A DNA stretch of 64,000 nucleotides, from the NCBI GenBank assembly GCA_035294785.1, contig DATGKF010000065.1, positions 11,195 through 75,194 on the forward strand. Reading direction: 5' to 3'. Under the pieces are notes generated by a model. The model did not search any database, was not told the origin of the DNA, and saw only the letters and a program-made list of their open reading frames with translations. Positions 8,345 to 15,826 of the stretch are shown here, piece by piece. Numbering within the stretch: position 1 is the first letter of the stretch; each line of letters opens with the position of its first letter. A program made the position numbers and the translations under genes. The DNA comes from Poindextera sp035294785 (GTDB taxonomy: Bacteria > Pseudomonadota > Alphaproteobacteria > Caulobacterales > Caulobacteraceae).

Positions 8345-9957
8345 AAGGCGAACTGGGTTCGCAAGGCGACGGCGCTGTAGCTCTGCCCGATCTGGCCGCC
8401 CACCGGCGTGCTCCACACGGCCGCGCACGACGCGTTGGTGAACGCGTTCGGCCCGCCGCAGGGCGAGAGCCGCTGAATGCGGACGTTCTGATAGTCGAGC
8501 ATGAAGCGCAGGAAGCTGTTGGGATACCAGTTCAGGCCCACCGTCCAGTTCTGCTCCTCGCCGCCGCGGATCGCGTCCGCCTTCGGCGCCGTCCCGGGCG
8601 CGCCGGCGTCGAAATTCAGGTCCATGTCCGAGTAGCGCGCGGCGAGCTCGAACGCCCCCGTTCCGCCGCCGATCCAGGAGAAGGGATGCGCGACGGGCGG
8701 GGCGTCGAACGCGGCGGTCTGCTTGTTGTAGGCGCGCCGTTCGCCGGTGATCATCCAGCTGCCTTCGACATACCAGCCGTGGAAGGTCGGGCTGGCGAGA
8801 CCGGGGTCGGTGCGGCCGACGTTGAACTGCTCGTACTCGCTCTGAAGATAGAAATTCTGCTTCTGCACGGCGAACTCGACCCCCGCGGAGGAGGCGTCGC
8901 GGGCGTCGATATTGCCGGTGTTGATCAGCTTGGTCCCATCGACGCGCAGCTCCTGGGTGTTGGAGAGCGCGATCACATGCGCGTTCGCCGCCGCCGGGCC
9001 GGCCGCGCCGGGCCCGCCCGTGTTGGCCGGACGCGCCACGTAGCTGCCGTGAGCGCCGACGTGCACGAGCCAGTCGGGACCAGAGAGCGGTGTCGCCGCC
9101 AGCCGACCCACGAAGCCCAGCTGGTCGCCGAAGGTCTGTGGCACAGCCGTCGCGGTTCCGGTGTTGATCACGCCGACCACGCGGCCCGTCACCGCGCCCG
9201 ACGCCAGCCAATGGTCTCCCGACGCCCAGAGCATGGCCGCGGTGCGCGTGTCGCCGGCGGCGAGCCCGCGCGCGATGTCCTCGACCGCCGAGCGCTCGAG
9301 CAGCGGCATCCCGTTGGTCGATCCCTGGTCCTCGAGCCCGATCGAGGGCGGGAAGGCGCCGACCCGCGCATGCAGCGGCCAGATGCCCGAGTACTGGATC
9401 CAGCCCTCGTAGAACTGCCCGGTGTTCTCGACGCCCGTGCCGCCGAAGTCGAAGATCAGCCGGTAGTCCCAGTCCCCGAACGCGATCCCGTCGACGCCGA
9501 TGCGGGCGCGGCGGACATCGGTTCCGTCCTTCAGGTCGCGGGCGTGGAGGAGGTCGACGTTGGCCGCGCTGGCGCTCAGCGCCGGGCCGCTGCGGCGGTG
9601 GTCGCTCGCGAGCGGCCCGGCCGACGACTGGTCGTAGCCAGCCGTGTCGAACTGGAAGATGCCGTGCACATTGGCGGTGAAGCGCCCGTCGGCCGACGCA
9701 ATGACGGGGTGACCGTTCGAGATCGCGACAGTCGCGGCCGGCGGCGCCGCCTTGGCGGGCGGATTGGCTAGCGTCTGGATCTGCTGCGCCTTCAGATCCT
9801 TCACCTCGTCGGCGAGCGCGTGCACCTCGGCCTCGAGCTGGTCGATGCGGGCGTCGCGCGGGTCGGGCGCGGCGCTCTGCGCCAGCGCTGCGGTGGATGA
9901 GCCGCTCAGCAGAGCGGCGGCGAGGCTCACGCCCCAAACCCGGTTCTTCGATGTCAT
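8341..9957 (-). CDS. OprP/OprO-like porin
   Basis: 538-residue outer-membrane protein of the phosphate-selective porin O/P type. An N-terminal signal peptide ending in A-L-A-Q-S is followed by a short coiled coil (I-D-Q-L-E-A-E-V-H-A-L-A-D-E-V, about residues 35-60), then G-R-F-T-A-N-V-H-G-I-F-Q-F-D beginning the beta-barrel, and a C-terminal strand ending in Phe (R-T-Q-F-A-F), the usual BAM signal. The true start is the ATG at 9957; an upstream Met at 10074 would lengthen the signal peptide implausibly. It is divergent from phoR, which makes a phosphate or polyphosphate channel likely, but specificity is inferred from location and family only. Confidence 0.85.
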   Translation of the reverse strand: MTSKNRVWGVSLAAALLSGSSTAALAQSAAPDPRDARIDQLEAEVHALADEVKDLKAQQIQTLANPPAKAAPPAATVAISNGHPVIASADGRFTANVHGIFQFDTAGYDQSSAGPLASDHRRSGPALSASAANVDLLHARDLKDGTDVRRARIGVDGIAFGDWDYRLIFDFGGTGVENTGQFYEGWIQYSGIWPLHARVGAFPPSIGLEDQGSTNGMPLLERSAVEDIARGLAAGDTRTAAMLWASGDHWLASGAVTGRVVGVINTGTATAVPQTFGDQLGFVGRLAATPLSGPDWLVHVGAHGSYVARPANTGGPGAAGPAAANAHVIALSNTQELRVDGTKLINTGNIDARDASSAGVEFAVQKQNFYLQSEYEQFNVGRTDPGLASPTFHGWYVEGSWMITGERRAYNKQTAAFDAPPVAHPFSWIGGGTGAFELAARYSDMDLNFDAGAPGTAPKADAIRGGEEQNWTVGLNWYPNSFLRFMLDYQNVRIQRLSPCGGPNAFTNASCAAVWSTPVGGQIGQSYSAVALRTQFAF

Positions 9958-10000
9958 GCGCGAGCCCCCTGCCGGCCGCTCGGTGAGCGTCGGCGCCTCA

Positions 10001-10027
10001 ACGATATGTAGTCGACATACATATCGT
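10001..10027. promoter_or_regulatory. Perfect 10-bp inverted repeat between the porin gene and phoR (putative operator)
   Basis: Left arm ACGATATGTA (10001-10010), seven-base spacer GTCGACA, right arm TACATATCGT (10018-10027). The arms are exactly complementary, AT-rich in a GC-rich genome, and lie 44-70 bases upstream of the porin ATG, where a promoter is expected. It does not match the PhoB box. The regulator is unknown. Confidence 0.6.
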
Positions 10028-10144
10028 ATTCCAACCCCTTGCAGGGGCCCGGCCATATCACCCTGTAATCCCATCGATACAATAGAGATTAAGTCGAAGG
10101 GGCGCCAGGGTTGCTGAACGCGGCCGAGCGGCTAGGGTCCGGAC

Positions 10145-11305
10145 ATGTCGTTGCAACCCGCCGAGACCGCCGCCGATCCGGACCAGCCGGCCTTCGCCGC
10201 ACTGGTGGACAGCCTGCCGGACCCGGTGATGGTGGTCTCCGCCCACGATGCGGAGGACGCGTCGGACCGGCGCATCGTCTACGCCAACCTGGCCGCGCGC
10301 GATCTGCTGCGGATTCAAGGCGCGGGTGGGCCGCTTGTCTCGGCGATCCGTCACCCCGAGGTGCTGGAGGCGGTGGACGAGAGCCTGTTCGGCGCCCTCG
10401 ACGGCGAAGCGGCCTACGAGACTGGCGGCGCGCAGGACCGGTTCTGGCGCGTGCTGACCCGCCCGCTGGCGCCAGCCGCCGACGGCGCCAGCCTGGCGCT
10501 GATGGTCGTCCGCGACGAGACCGACTCGCGCCGCAACGAGCGGATGCGCGCCGACTTTCTCGCCAACGCCAGCCACGAACTTCGCACCCCTCTGGCGTCG
10601 CTGACCGGCTACATCGAGACGCTGCGGGGCCACGCGCGCGACGACGCCGCAGCGCGCGAGCGCTTCCTTGGCGTCATGGCCGGGCAGGCCGAGCGGATGG
10701 CGCGGCTCATCGACGACCTTCTCAGCCTCAGCCGCATCGAGCTCAACGAACACATCGCGCCGGAGGGCCGGGTCGATGTGGCCCTGGTCACCCGCGACGT
10801 CGCCGACGCGCTCGCTCCGCTCGCCGCCGAGCACGGCGTCAGGCTGGACATGCGCCTGTCCGACCCCGGTCGTGCGGCGGTCATCGGCGACCGCGACCAG
10901 ATCCTGCAGGTGGCGCAGAACCTGATCGACAATGCTCTGAAGTTCTCGCCCGCCGGGCAGGCGGTCGCGATCGAGGTCGCCGGCGATGTCTCCGCCGAGG
11001 CGGCGACCGCCCCCGTTCGCCTGGGCGCGGCGCGGCTGTCTCTGCTGACGCCGGACCCGGTCGGCGGCGAGCGCTTCGTGATGCTCAGGGTGAGCGACCG
11101 CGGCCCCGGCATCGCGCGCGAGCACCTGCCGAGGCTCTCGGAGCGCTTTTATCGGGTCGAGGGGCAGAAGAGCGGCGAGCGGCTGGGGACCGGCCTTGGC
11201 CTCGCCATCGTCAAGCATATCATCAATCGGCACCGCGGCGGTCTGGTGATCGAAAGCCTCGAGGGCGAGGGGTCGACCTTCACCGCCTACCTTCCCCGCC
11301 TGTAA
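10145..11305 (+). CDS. phoR: Phosphate regulon sensor histidine kinase PhoR (soluble form)
   Basis: 386-residue histidine kinase. A PAS-like domain covers about residues 18-125 (D-S-L-P-D-P-V-M-V-V), then HisKA with H144 in N-A-S-H-E-L-R-T-P-L and HATPase with N-L-I-D-N-A-L-K-F, D-R-G-P-G-I and G-T-G-L-G-L-A-I-V. The order of motifs and the phoU-phoB neighbours identify PhoR. Unlike most PhoR proteins it has no N-terminal membrane helix: an in-frame TAG lies twelve bases upstream of the ATG, so no extension is possible. It would phosphorylate PhoB under phosphate limitation. Confidence 0.88.
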   Translation: MSLQPAETAADPDQPAFAALVDSLPDPVMVVSAHDAEDASDRRIVYANLAARDLLRIQGAGGPLVSAIRHPEVLEAVDESLFGALDGEAAYETGGAQDRFWRVLTRPLAPAADGASLALMVVRDETDSRRNERMRADFLANASHELRTPLASLTGYIETLRGHARDDAAARERFLGVMAGQAERMARLIDDLLSLSRIELNEHIAPEGRVDVALVTRDVADALAPLAAEHGVRLDMRLSDPGRAAVIGDRDQILQVAQNLIDNALKFSPAGQAVAIEVAGDVSAEAATAPVRLGAARLSLLTPDPVGGERFVMLRVSDRGPGIAREHLPRLSERFYRVEGQKSGERLGTGLGLAIVKHIINRHRGGLVIESLEGEGSTFTAYLPRL

Positions 11306-11317
11306 CAAAACTGTCAC
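11300..11317 (+). promoter_or_regulatory. Pho box (PhoB-binding site) upstream of phoU
   Basis: CTGTAAC, four-base spacer AAAA, CTGTCAC: two direct 7-base half-sites with 11-base periodicity, nearly the consensus PhoB box. CATAGC at 11328-11333, ten bases downstream, is a plausible -10 element, the arrangement known for PhoB-activated promoters. The box overlaps the phoR stop and would drive phoU-phoB, giving autoregulation. Confidence 0.78.
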
Positions 11318-11412
11318 GGAACCATCGCATAGCGACAGCAATCCCCGGGCAACCTTGAGTGGGGGCTCCCCTTTGAGTCGGCCGCTTTCGGCCTTTGGCG
11401 TAACGGAATTCA

Positions 11413-12153
11413 ATGACCGAAACCTGGGTTAAGGCGAGCGGCGACCTGGTCGAGCCCCTGGTCGCCGAAGTGGCCCGGCTCGGCGGCTTGGCCGAAGCGC
11501 AGATCGCCGACTGCATCGATGCGATCTCGCGCCGCGACGTGCCGCTGGCGCAGGCGGTCGTCGCCCGCGACGGCAAGCTCGACGCCCTGCAGGCCGACAT
11601 CGAGCGTCGCGCGATCGAGCTGATCGCGACGCAGCAGCCGTCCGGCCGTCCGCTTCGCCGTGCGGTGGCGGCGCTGAAGATCGCCATGAACCTGGAGCGT
11701 TGCGGGGATCTTGCCCGCAACATCGCCAAGCGCTCGCTGGTGTTGAGCGAGAGCGAGCCGCTGACGCCGCTGACACGGCCGATCGAGCGGCTGGGCCGGC
11801 TGGTCTGCGCGCGGGTGAAGGAGGTGCTGGACGCCTATACCGCCGGCGAACTCGACAAGGCGGCCGGCGTCTGGGCGCGCGACGAGGAAGTCGACGAGCA
11901 CTACAACAGCCTCTTCCGCGAGCTCTTGACTTACATGATGGGCGATCCCCGCACGATCACCCCCGGCGCGCACCTCTTGTTCATCGCCAAGAACCTCGAG
12001 CGCATCGGCGACCACGCGACCAACATCGCCGAGATCATCCACTTCGAGATCACCGGCGAGGCGATGACCGGCGAACGTCCGAAGTGGGACGCGCTGCCCG
12101 ACCGGGCGGCTGCCGCCCCTGTGAACGACACCCTGAAAGGCTCAAGGCCATGA
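11413..12153 (+). CDS. phoU: Phosphate signalling protein PhoU
   Basis: 246-residue all-helical metal-binding protein that normally links the PstSCAB phosphate transporter to PhoR and damps the Pho response. Both PhoU repeats are visible through N-L-E-R-C-G-D-L-A-R-N-I and N-L-E-R-I-G-D-H-A-T-N-I-A-E, whose acidic residues bind metal clusters. It follows a Pho box and overlaps phoB by ATGA. In relatives such as Caulobacter crescentus, pstC-pstA-pstB precede phoU; they are missing here. Confidence 0.93.
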   Translation: MTETWVKASGDLVEPLVAEVARLGGLAEAQIADCIDAISRRDVPLAQAVVARDGKLDALQADIERRAIELIATQQPSGRPLRRAVAALKIAMNLERCGDLARNIAKRSLVLSESEPLTPLTRPIERLGRLVCARVKEVLDAYTAGELDKAAGVWARDEEVDEHYNSLFRELLTYMMGDPRTITPGAHLLFIAKNLERIGDHATNIAEIIHFEITGEAMTGERPKWDALPDRAAAAPVNDTLKGSRP

Positions 12154-12839
12154 CCCCCAACGTCCTGGTGATCGAGGACGAGGACGCGCTCTCGGCGCTG
12201 CTCCAGTACAACCTCGACAAGGAGGGCTACGACGTGGCCGTCGCCGCCGACGGCGAGGAGGCGCTGGTCATGATCGACGAGAAGGCGCCCGACCTGGTCG
12301 TGCTGGATTGGATGCTGCCCAAGGTCTCCGGCGTCGAGGTGTGCCGCCGCCTGCGCGCAAGGCCGGAGACCCGCAACCTGCCGATCATCATGCTGACCGC
12401 GCGCGGCGAGGAGAGCGATCGCATCCGCGGCCTCGACACCGGCGCAGACGACTATGTGGTCAAGCCGTTCTCGATGAACGAACTCGCCGCCCGCATCCGC
12501 GCGGTGCTGCGCCGCATCCGCCCCGGGCTCGCCGACGATCGGCTGCATCACGGCGACATCACCGTCGACCGTGTCGCGCACCGCGTCCGGCGCGCCAACA
12601 AGGAAGTTCACCTGGGCCCGACCGAGTTTCGCCTGCTCGACTATCTGATCCAGCACCCGGGCCGGGTGTTCAGCCGCGAACAGCTGCTGGACGCCGTCTG
12701 GGGCTCGGACGTCTATGTCGAGGCTCGCACCGTCGACGTGCACATCGGCCGGCTGCGCAAGGCGTTGAACCGCGCCGGCGACGCCGATCCGATCCGCACC
12801 GTACGCTCCGCCGGCTACTCGCTGGACGCCGCAGCGTAA
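12150..12839 (+). CDS. phoB: Phosphate regulon response regulator PhoB
   Basis: 229-residue OmpR/PhoB-type regulator. Receiver domain with acidic pocket E9/D10/E11, phospho-acceptor D53 in V-L-D-W-M-L-P, the Thr in M-L-T-A-R and the Lys in V-V-K-P-F, followed by a winged-helix DNA-binding domain (about residues 130-225) with L-G-P-T-E-F-R-L-L-D-Y-L and V-D-V-H-I-G-R-L-R-K. The ATG at 12150 overlaps the phoU stop (ATGA). It is the probable ligand of the Pho box at 11300-11317. Confidence 0.95.
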   Translation: MTPNVLVIEDEDALSALLQYNLDKEGYDVAVAADGEEALVMIDEKAPDLVVLDWMLPKVSGVEVCRRLRARPETRNLPIIMLTARGEESDRIRGLDTGADDYVVKPFSMNELAARIRAVLRRIRPGLADDRLHHGDITVDRVAHRVRRANKEVHLGPTEFRLLDYLIQHPGRVFSREQLLDAVWGSDVYVEARTVDVHIGRLRKALNRAGDADPIRTVRSAGYSLDAAA

Positions 12840-12896
12840 AGAGGACAGCGCGGCCTTTAGACGCGCTCGCCTAGCCAATCTCGCCCGAACGGCGCA

Positions 12897-14951
12897 ATGT
12901 CCGCGCCGGTTGTACACCATGTGTTCTTTCGGGGGGCGGGTTTGACGGTCGGTCGCGAGGCGGACGCGGCGCTTTTGCAGCCGTGGCCCGCCGCACCCAG
13001 GCTTGCGCGGACGCGCGCGCCGTCGGCGCTGCTGTTCGGCGACGACCGCGGTCTGCTCATCGCCGCCGCCATCCTCTGGCTCGCGCTGACGCTCTGGAAG
13101 GCGGCGCTGGCCGCCAGCATCGGCGTCGTCTGGGAAGAGGCGCACTTCGTCGTCGCCGGCCTGCACCCGGCGCTGGCGTACCCCGACATCCCGGCCGGCT
13201 GGCCCCTGTTCGCCCGCGCCTGCATCGCCCTCTTCGGCTGGTCGCCGCTCGCCATCCGCCTGCCTGGGCTCGCGGTCGCGCAAGCGCTGCCGTTCGCCAT
13301 CTACTTCCTTGCGCTGCCGATGACCGGGCGACGCAACGCCATCTGGGCGGCGACGCTCTCCATGCTCGTCCCGCCGCTCGCGGCGTCCGGAGCGATTTTC
13401 TATTCCGAAGCGACGATGCAACTCCTGCTCGCACTCATGCTGGGCGCGATGGTGCGCGTCTTGCGCGGCGGCCGGCGCGCCTGGTGGATCCTGGTCGGCG
13501 CCGCGGCGGGGCTCGGTCTTTTCGTCCATTACCGCCTGGCCGTCGCCGGCATCGGCGTGCTGGGCTTCGCGCTCGCCACCCGCGGCGGGCGACGCCTCTG
13601 GCGCGAGCCGGGCTTCTGGCTGGCCGGCGCCATGGCCGCGGCCGGCCTCGCCCCTTCCGTGGCCTATAGCCTCACGACGCATGCGCCGGCGCTGAGCTAC
13701 CACCTGGTCGGCCAGCAGAGCTGGCGCTTCAGCCTGCTCGGTCCGGTGATCTTCTTCGCCATCCAGGCGGCCGCCTGCACGCCGGTCTTTTTCATCGGGA
13801 TGGCCGCCGGCGGGATCGCGGCGTGGCGCGCCGGCCGTGCGGGCGACAGCGCCAGCGCCCTCCTGCTCTGGGTGGGCGCGGTGCTGTTCGGTGTCTACGC
13901 GCTCCTGACGCCGTTCGACCAGAAAGTCGCGCCGCAGTGGCCGATCGAGGCTTACGTCCCGCTGATCGTCTTCCTGCCGCAGACGCTGATCCGCTATGCC
14001 GACGCGGGAACGGGCCGGCGACGCTGGCTGCGCGCCGGGCTGATCGCCAGCGGCCCGATCGTCGCCATCTGCGCCTTTGTCGCCGCGACGCTCTGGACCG
14101 AGGTCGGTTGGGCGCATCCCGACCGCGTGCCGCTGGCCGTCCGCGCGCAGATCACCAGCGACTACGAGCCGTTCGCCCAGTTCGAGCCCGCCATCGCCCG
14201 CGCGCAGGCGGCCGCGCGCGCCCGTTTTGGCGCCGAGCCGTTGCTGGCGACCTCGGGCCACGTCGAGGCGGTGAAGCTCGAGTTCCCCGGCCGGCCCGGC
14301 CGCGCGGTGTTTGCGCTGGGCGACCCGCGCGAAACCATCGCCCACTTCGACGTCTTCCGCGCCGCCATCGGTCTCGACCGGGCCTCGCTGCTCGCCCGCC
14401 ACGCGGGGGCGCCGGTCGTGATCCTGCTGCCCGAGCCGACGTATCTCTACGACGACCCCGACGACACCGCCTTCCGCGCGACCCTCTGCCACAGCTTCTC
14501 AGACATCGCGCCGGTCGAAACCGTCGAGGCGCCGCCGGGCCGATTGGTGATGCGGACCTTCATCGCCCGCGTCGGCGGCGGGCGGGCGGGCGCGCCGGCC
14601 CCCTGCCCCTTCCTGCCGGCCCTCTACATCGCCTGGCCGAAGCGGACGGCGATCCTGGCGCGGGCGCACGCGCTCACGGTGTCAGGGCTGACCGCGAGCA
14701 CCGCCGGCGCGGCGAGCGTCGACATCCTTCTGGATGGCCGCATCGTCGGACCAGCGCGGCTCGGCGAAGGCGCCGCCGACACGACGCCCGCCGCGCTCGC
14801 CTACGATCCGGACTTCCCGAAGCTGCGCTTCGCCTTCGATATGCCGGCCGCCGCGATGACGCCCGGCCCCCATCGCCTGGCCATCCGCCTGACGACGCGG
14901 GACGGCGCCGTCGTCGACGGCCAGAGCCGGCTGGTCTACGGCGCGCGCTGA
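12897..14951 (+). CDS. GT39/ArnT-like membrane glycosyltransferase
   Basis: 684-residue integral membrane protein. About ten hydrophobic segments lie between residues 50 and 400, with an acidic V-W-E-E-A-H-F loop after the first, the position of the catalytic D-E motif in PMT/ArnT (GT-C) enzymes, and G-W-P-L-F-A-R-A and I-R-L-P-G further on. A roughly 260-residue soluble C-terminal part (about 420-684) has beta-rich segments. These enzymes use polyprenyl-phosphate sugars to glycosylate lipids or proteins on the periplasmic side; donor and acceptor cannot be told here. The first 40 residues look unstructured and the start is not certain. Confidence 0.7.
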   Translation: MSAPVVHHVFFRGAGLTVGREADAALLQPWPAAPRLARTRAPSALLFGDDRGLLIAAAILWLALTLWKAALAASIGVVWEEAHFVVAGLHPALAYPDIPAGWPLFARACIALFGWSPLAIRLPGLAVAQALPFAIYFLALPMTGRRNAIWAATLSMLVPPLAASGAIFYSEATMQLLLALMLGAMVRVLRGGRRAWWILVGAAAGLGLFVHYRLAVAGIGVLGFALATRGGRRLWREPGFWLAGAMAAAGLAPSVAYSLTTHAPALSYHLVGQQSWRFSLLGPVIFFAIQAAACTPVFFIGMAAGGIAAWRAGRAGDSASALLLWVGAVLFGVYALLTPFDQKVAPQWPIEAYVPLIVFLPQTLIRYADAGTGRRRWLRAGLIASGPIVAICAFVAATLWTEVGWAHPDRVPLAVRAQITSDYEPFAQFEPAIARAQAAARARFGAEPLLATSGHVEAVKLEFPGRPGRAVFALGDPRETIAHFDVFRAAIGLDRASLLARHAGAPVVILLPEPTYLYDDPDDTAFRATLCHSFSDIAPVETVEAPPGRLVMRTFIARVGGGRAGAPAPCPFLPALYIAWPKRTAILARAHALTVSGLTASTAGAASVDILLDGRIVGPARLGEGAADTTPAALAYDPDFPKLRFAFDMPAAAMTPGPHRLAIRLTTRDGAVVDGQSRLVYGAR

Positions 14952-14958
14952 CGCCGGG

Positions 14959-15447
14959 TCAGATGTAGCGGCGCAGCGAGCGCGTCAGCTCGGAGACGGC
15001 CGAGCGCTTGCGCGGCTGTTGCGGCTGATAGGCGACGGCGGCGTGGCTCACGCAATAAGGCCCGTCGCCATCGGCGCGGCGGCCGCAGAAGGTGAAGGCG
15101 TCGGTCGCCGGATCGCCGATCGGCCATTTGCACATGTGCGCGCCCAGCGTGAGGACCGTGGCCGAGCCCGGCTCCTCGACGAAATAGACCGGCGCCGGCA
15201 TCGGCTGCGGCCGTGGTTCCAGGCGCCGCGGTGCGGCGTGGCTGATCGGGCGTGGCGGCCTCGGCGTCTTGAACGCCGGGCGGCTCGGCTGCGACGGCGT
15301 CGCGCGGCCGGAGAGGCCAAGGCGGTGCACCTTGCCGATGACGGCGTTGCGGGTGACCCCGCCAAGCTGCTTGGCGATCTGACTCGCCGACAGCCCTTCC
15401 AGCCACAGCTTCTTCAAAAGATCGACGCGTTCGTCCGTCCAACCCAT
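14959..15447 (-). CDS. gcrA: GcrA cell cycle regulator
   Basis: 162-residue GcrA, the Caulobacter-type transcription factor that binds CcrM-methylated GANTC promoters together with sigma-70 RNA polymerase. The N-terminus is the diagnostic helix-turn-helix: G-W-T-D-E-R-V-D-L-L-K-K-L-W then S-A-S-Q-I-A-K-Q-L-G and V-T-R-N-A-V-I-G-K-V-H-R-L-G-L. A proline-rich linker (about 50-95) leads to a conserved C-terminal Cys region (M-C-K-W-P-I-G-D, F-C-G and Y-C) that contacts the sigma factor. The open frame extends to 15591, but the ATG at 15447 after GGAGGG gives the canonical N-terminus. It is divergent from argD. Confidence 0.96.
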   Translation of the reverse strand: MGWTDERVDLLKKLWLEGLSASQIAKQLGGVTRNAVIGKVHRLGLSGRATPSQPSRPAFKTPRPPRPISHAAPRRLEPRPQPMPAPVYFVEEPGSATVLTLGAHMCKWPIGDPATDAFTFCGRRADGDGPYCVSHAAVAYQPQQPRKRSAVSELTRSLRRYI

Positions 15448-15826
15448 GTCGCCCTCCAGCCGCCACATGGCCGCCGGTGAAACACCAAATGTAGTGTCCC
15501 CTGCCCGGTCCGGCGAGCCATCCCTACTAGATATCGTAAACAGTCCGTTAACGGACACAATAGGCGCCACAGCATCCGTCCACAGGATCAATATGTTGTG
15601 GACGCCCTGAGCCCCGGCCTCCGTTTACGACAAGCCATTGTCGCATCTGCGATTCACGGCCGGAATCCCCTCAGGGGCGAGTCAAATCGCCGCACAGCCG
15701 CGCTCGCCTACGGTGGGCCAGCGCGCCGCCGAGTTGACAGCGGGGCCGCCCGCGCCGAAAAGCCATGGCCTTCCAGTCCCCGTGGGGTCGAACCCCCGGG
15801 GACGTTCCGCTTTTGGGAGGCTCCCG
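15448..15826. promoter_or_regulatory. gcrA/argD divergent control region with CtrA-like, DnaA-like and GANTC sites
   Basis: 379 non-coding bases. Seen: TAAA-N7-TTAAC at 15537-15552, close to the CtrA box TTAA-N7-TTAAC, its second half inside the perfect palindrome GTCCGTTAACGGAC (15543-15556). Two inverted CGTCCACA elements at 15577-15584 and 15597-15604, resembling the DnaA-box core. Three GANTC sites at 15651, 15663 and 15679. In Caulobacter, gcrA is activated by DnaA and repressed by CtrA, so this composition fits. The argD ribosome site GGGAGG is at 15815-15820. Confidence 0.55.

Noticed and set aside
10050..10080. CTGTAAT near 10062 as a second Pho box for the porin
   Set aside because: Only one half-site; the base positions 11 bases later do not resemble CTGTCAT.
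11931..14492. An 853-codon open frame antisense to phoB and the GT39 gene
   Set aside because: Composition (Arg/Gly/Ala/Gln-rich, no motif) is that of a shadow frame; the sense strand has clear PhoB motifs.
15770..15815. GGGGTCGAACCCCC, resembling a tRNA T-arm, before argD
   Set aside because: Stem pairing of a T-arm fails at two positions, T54 is G, and there is no acceptor, D-arm or anticodon arm nearby.
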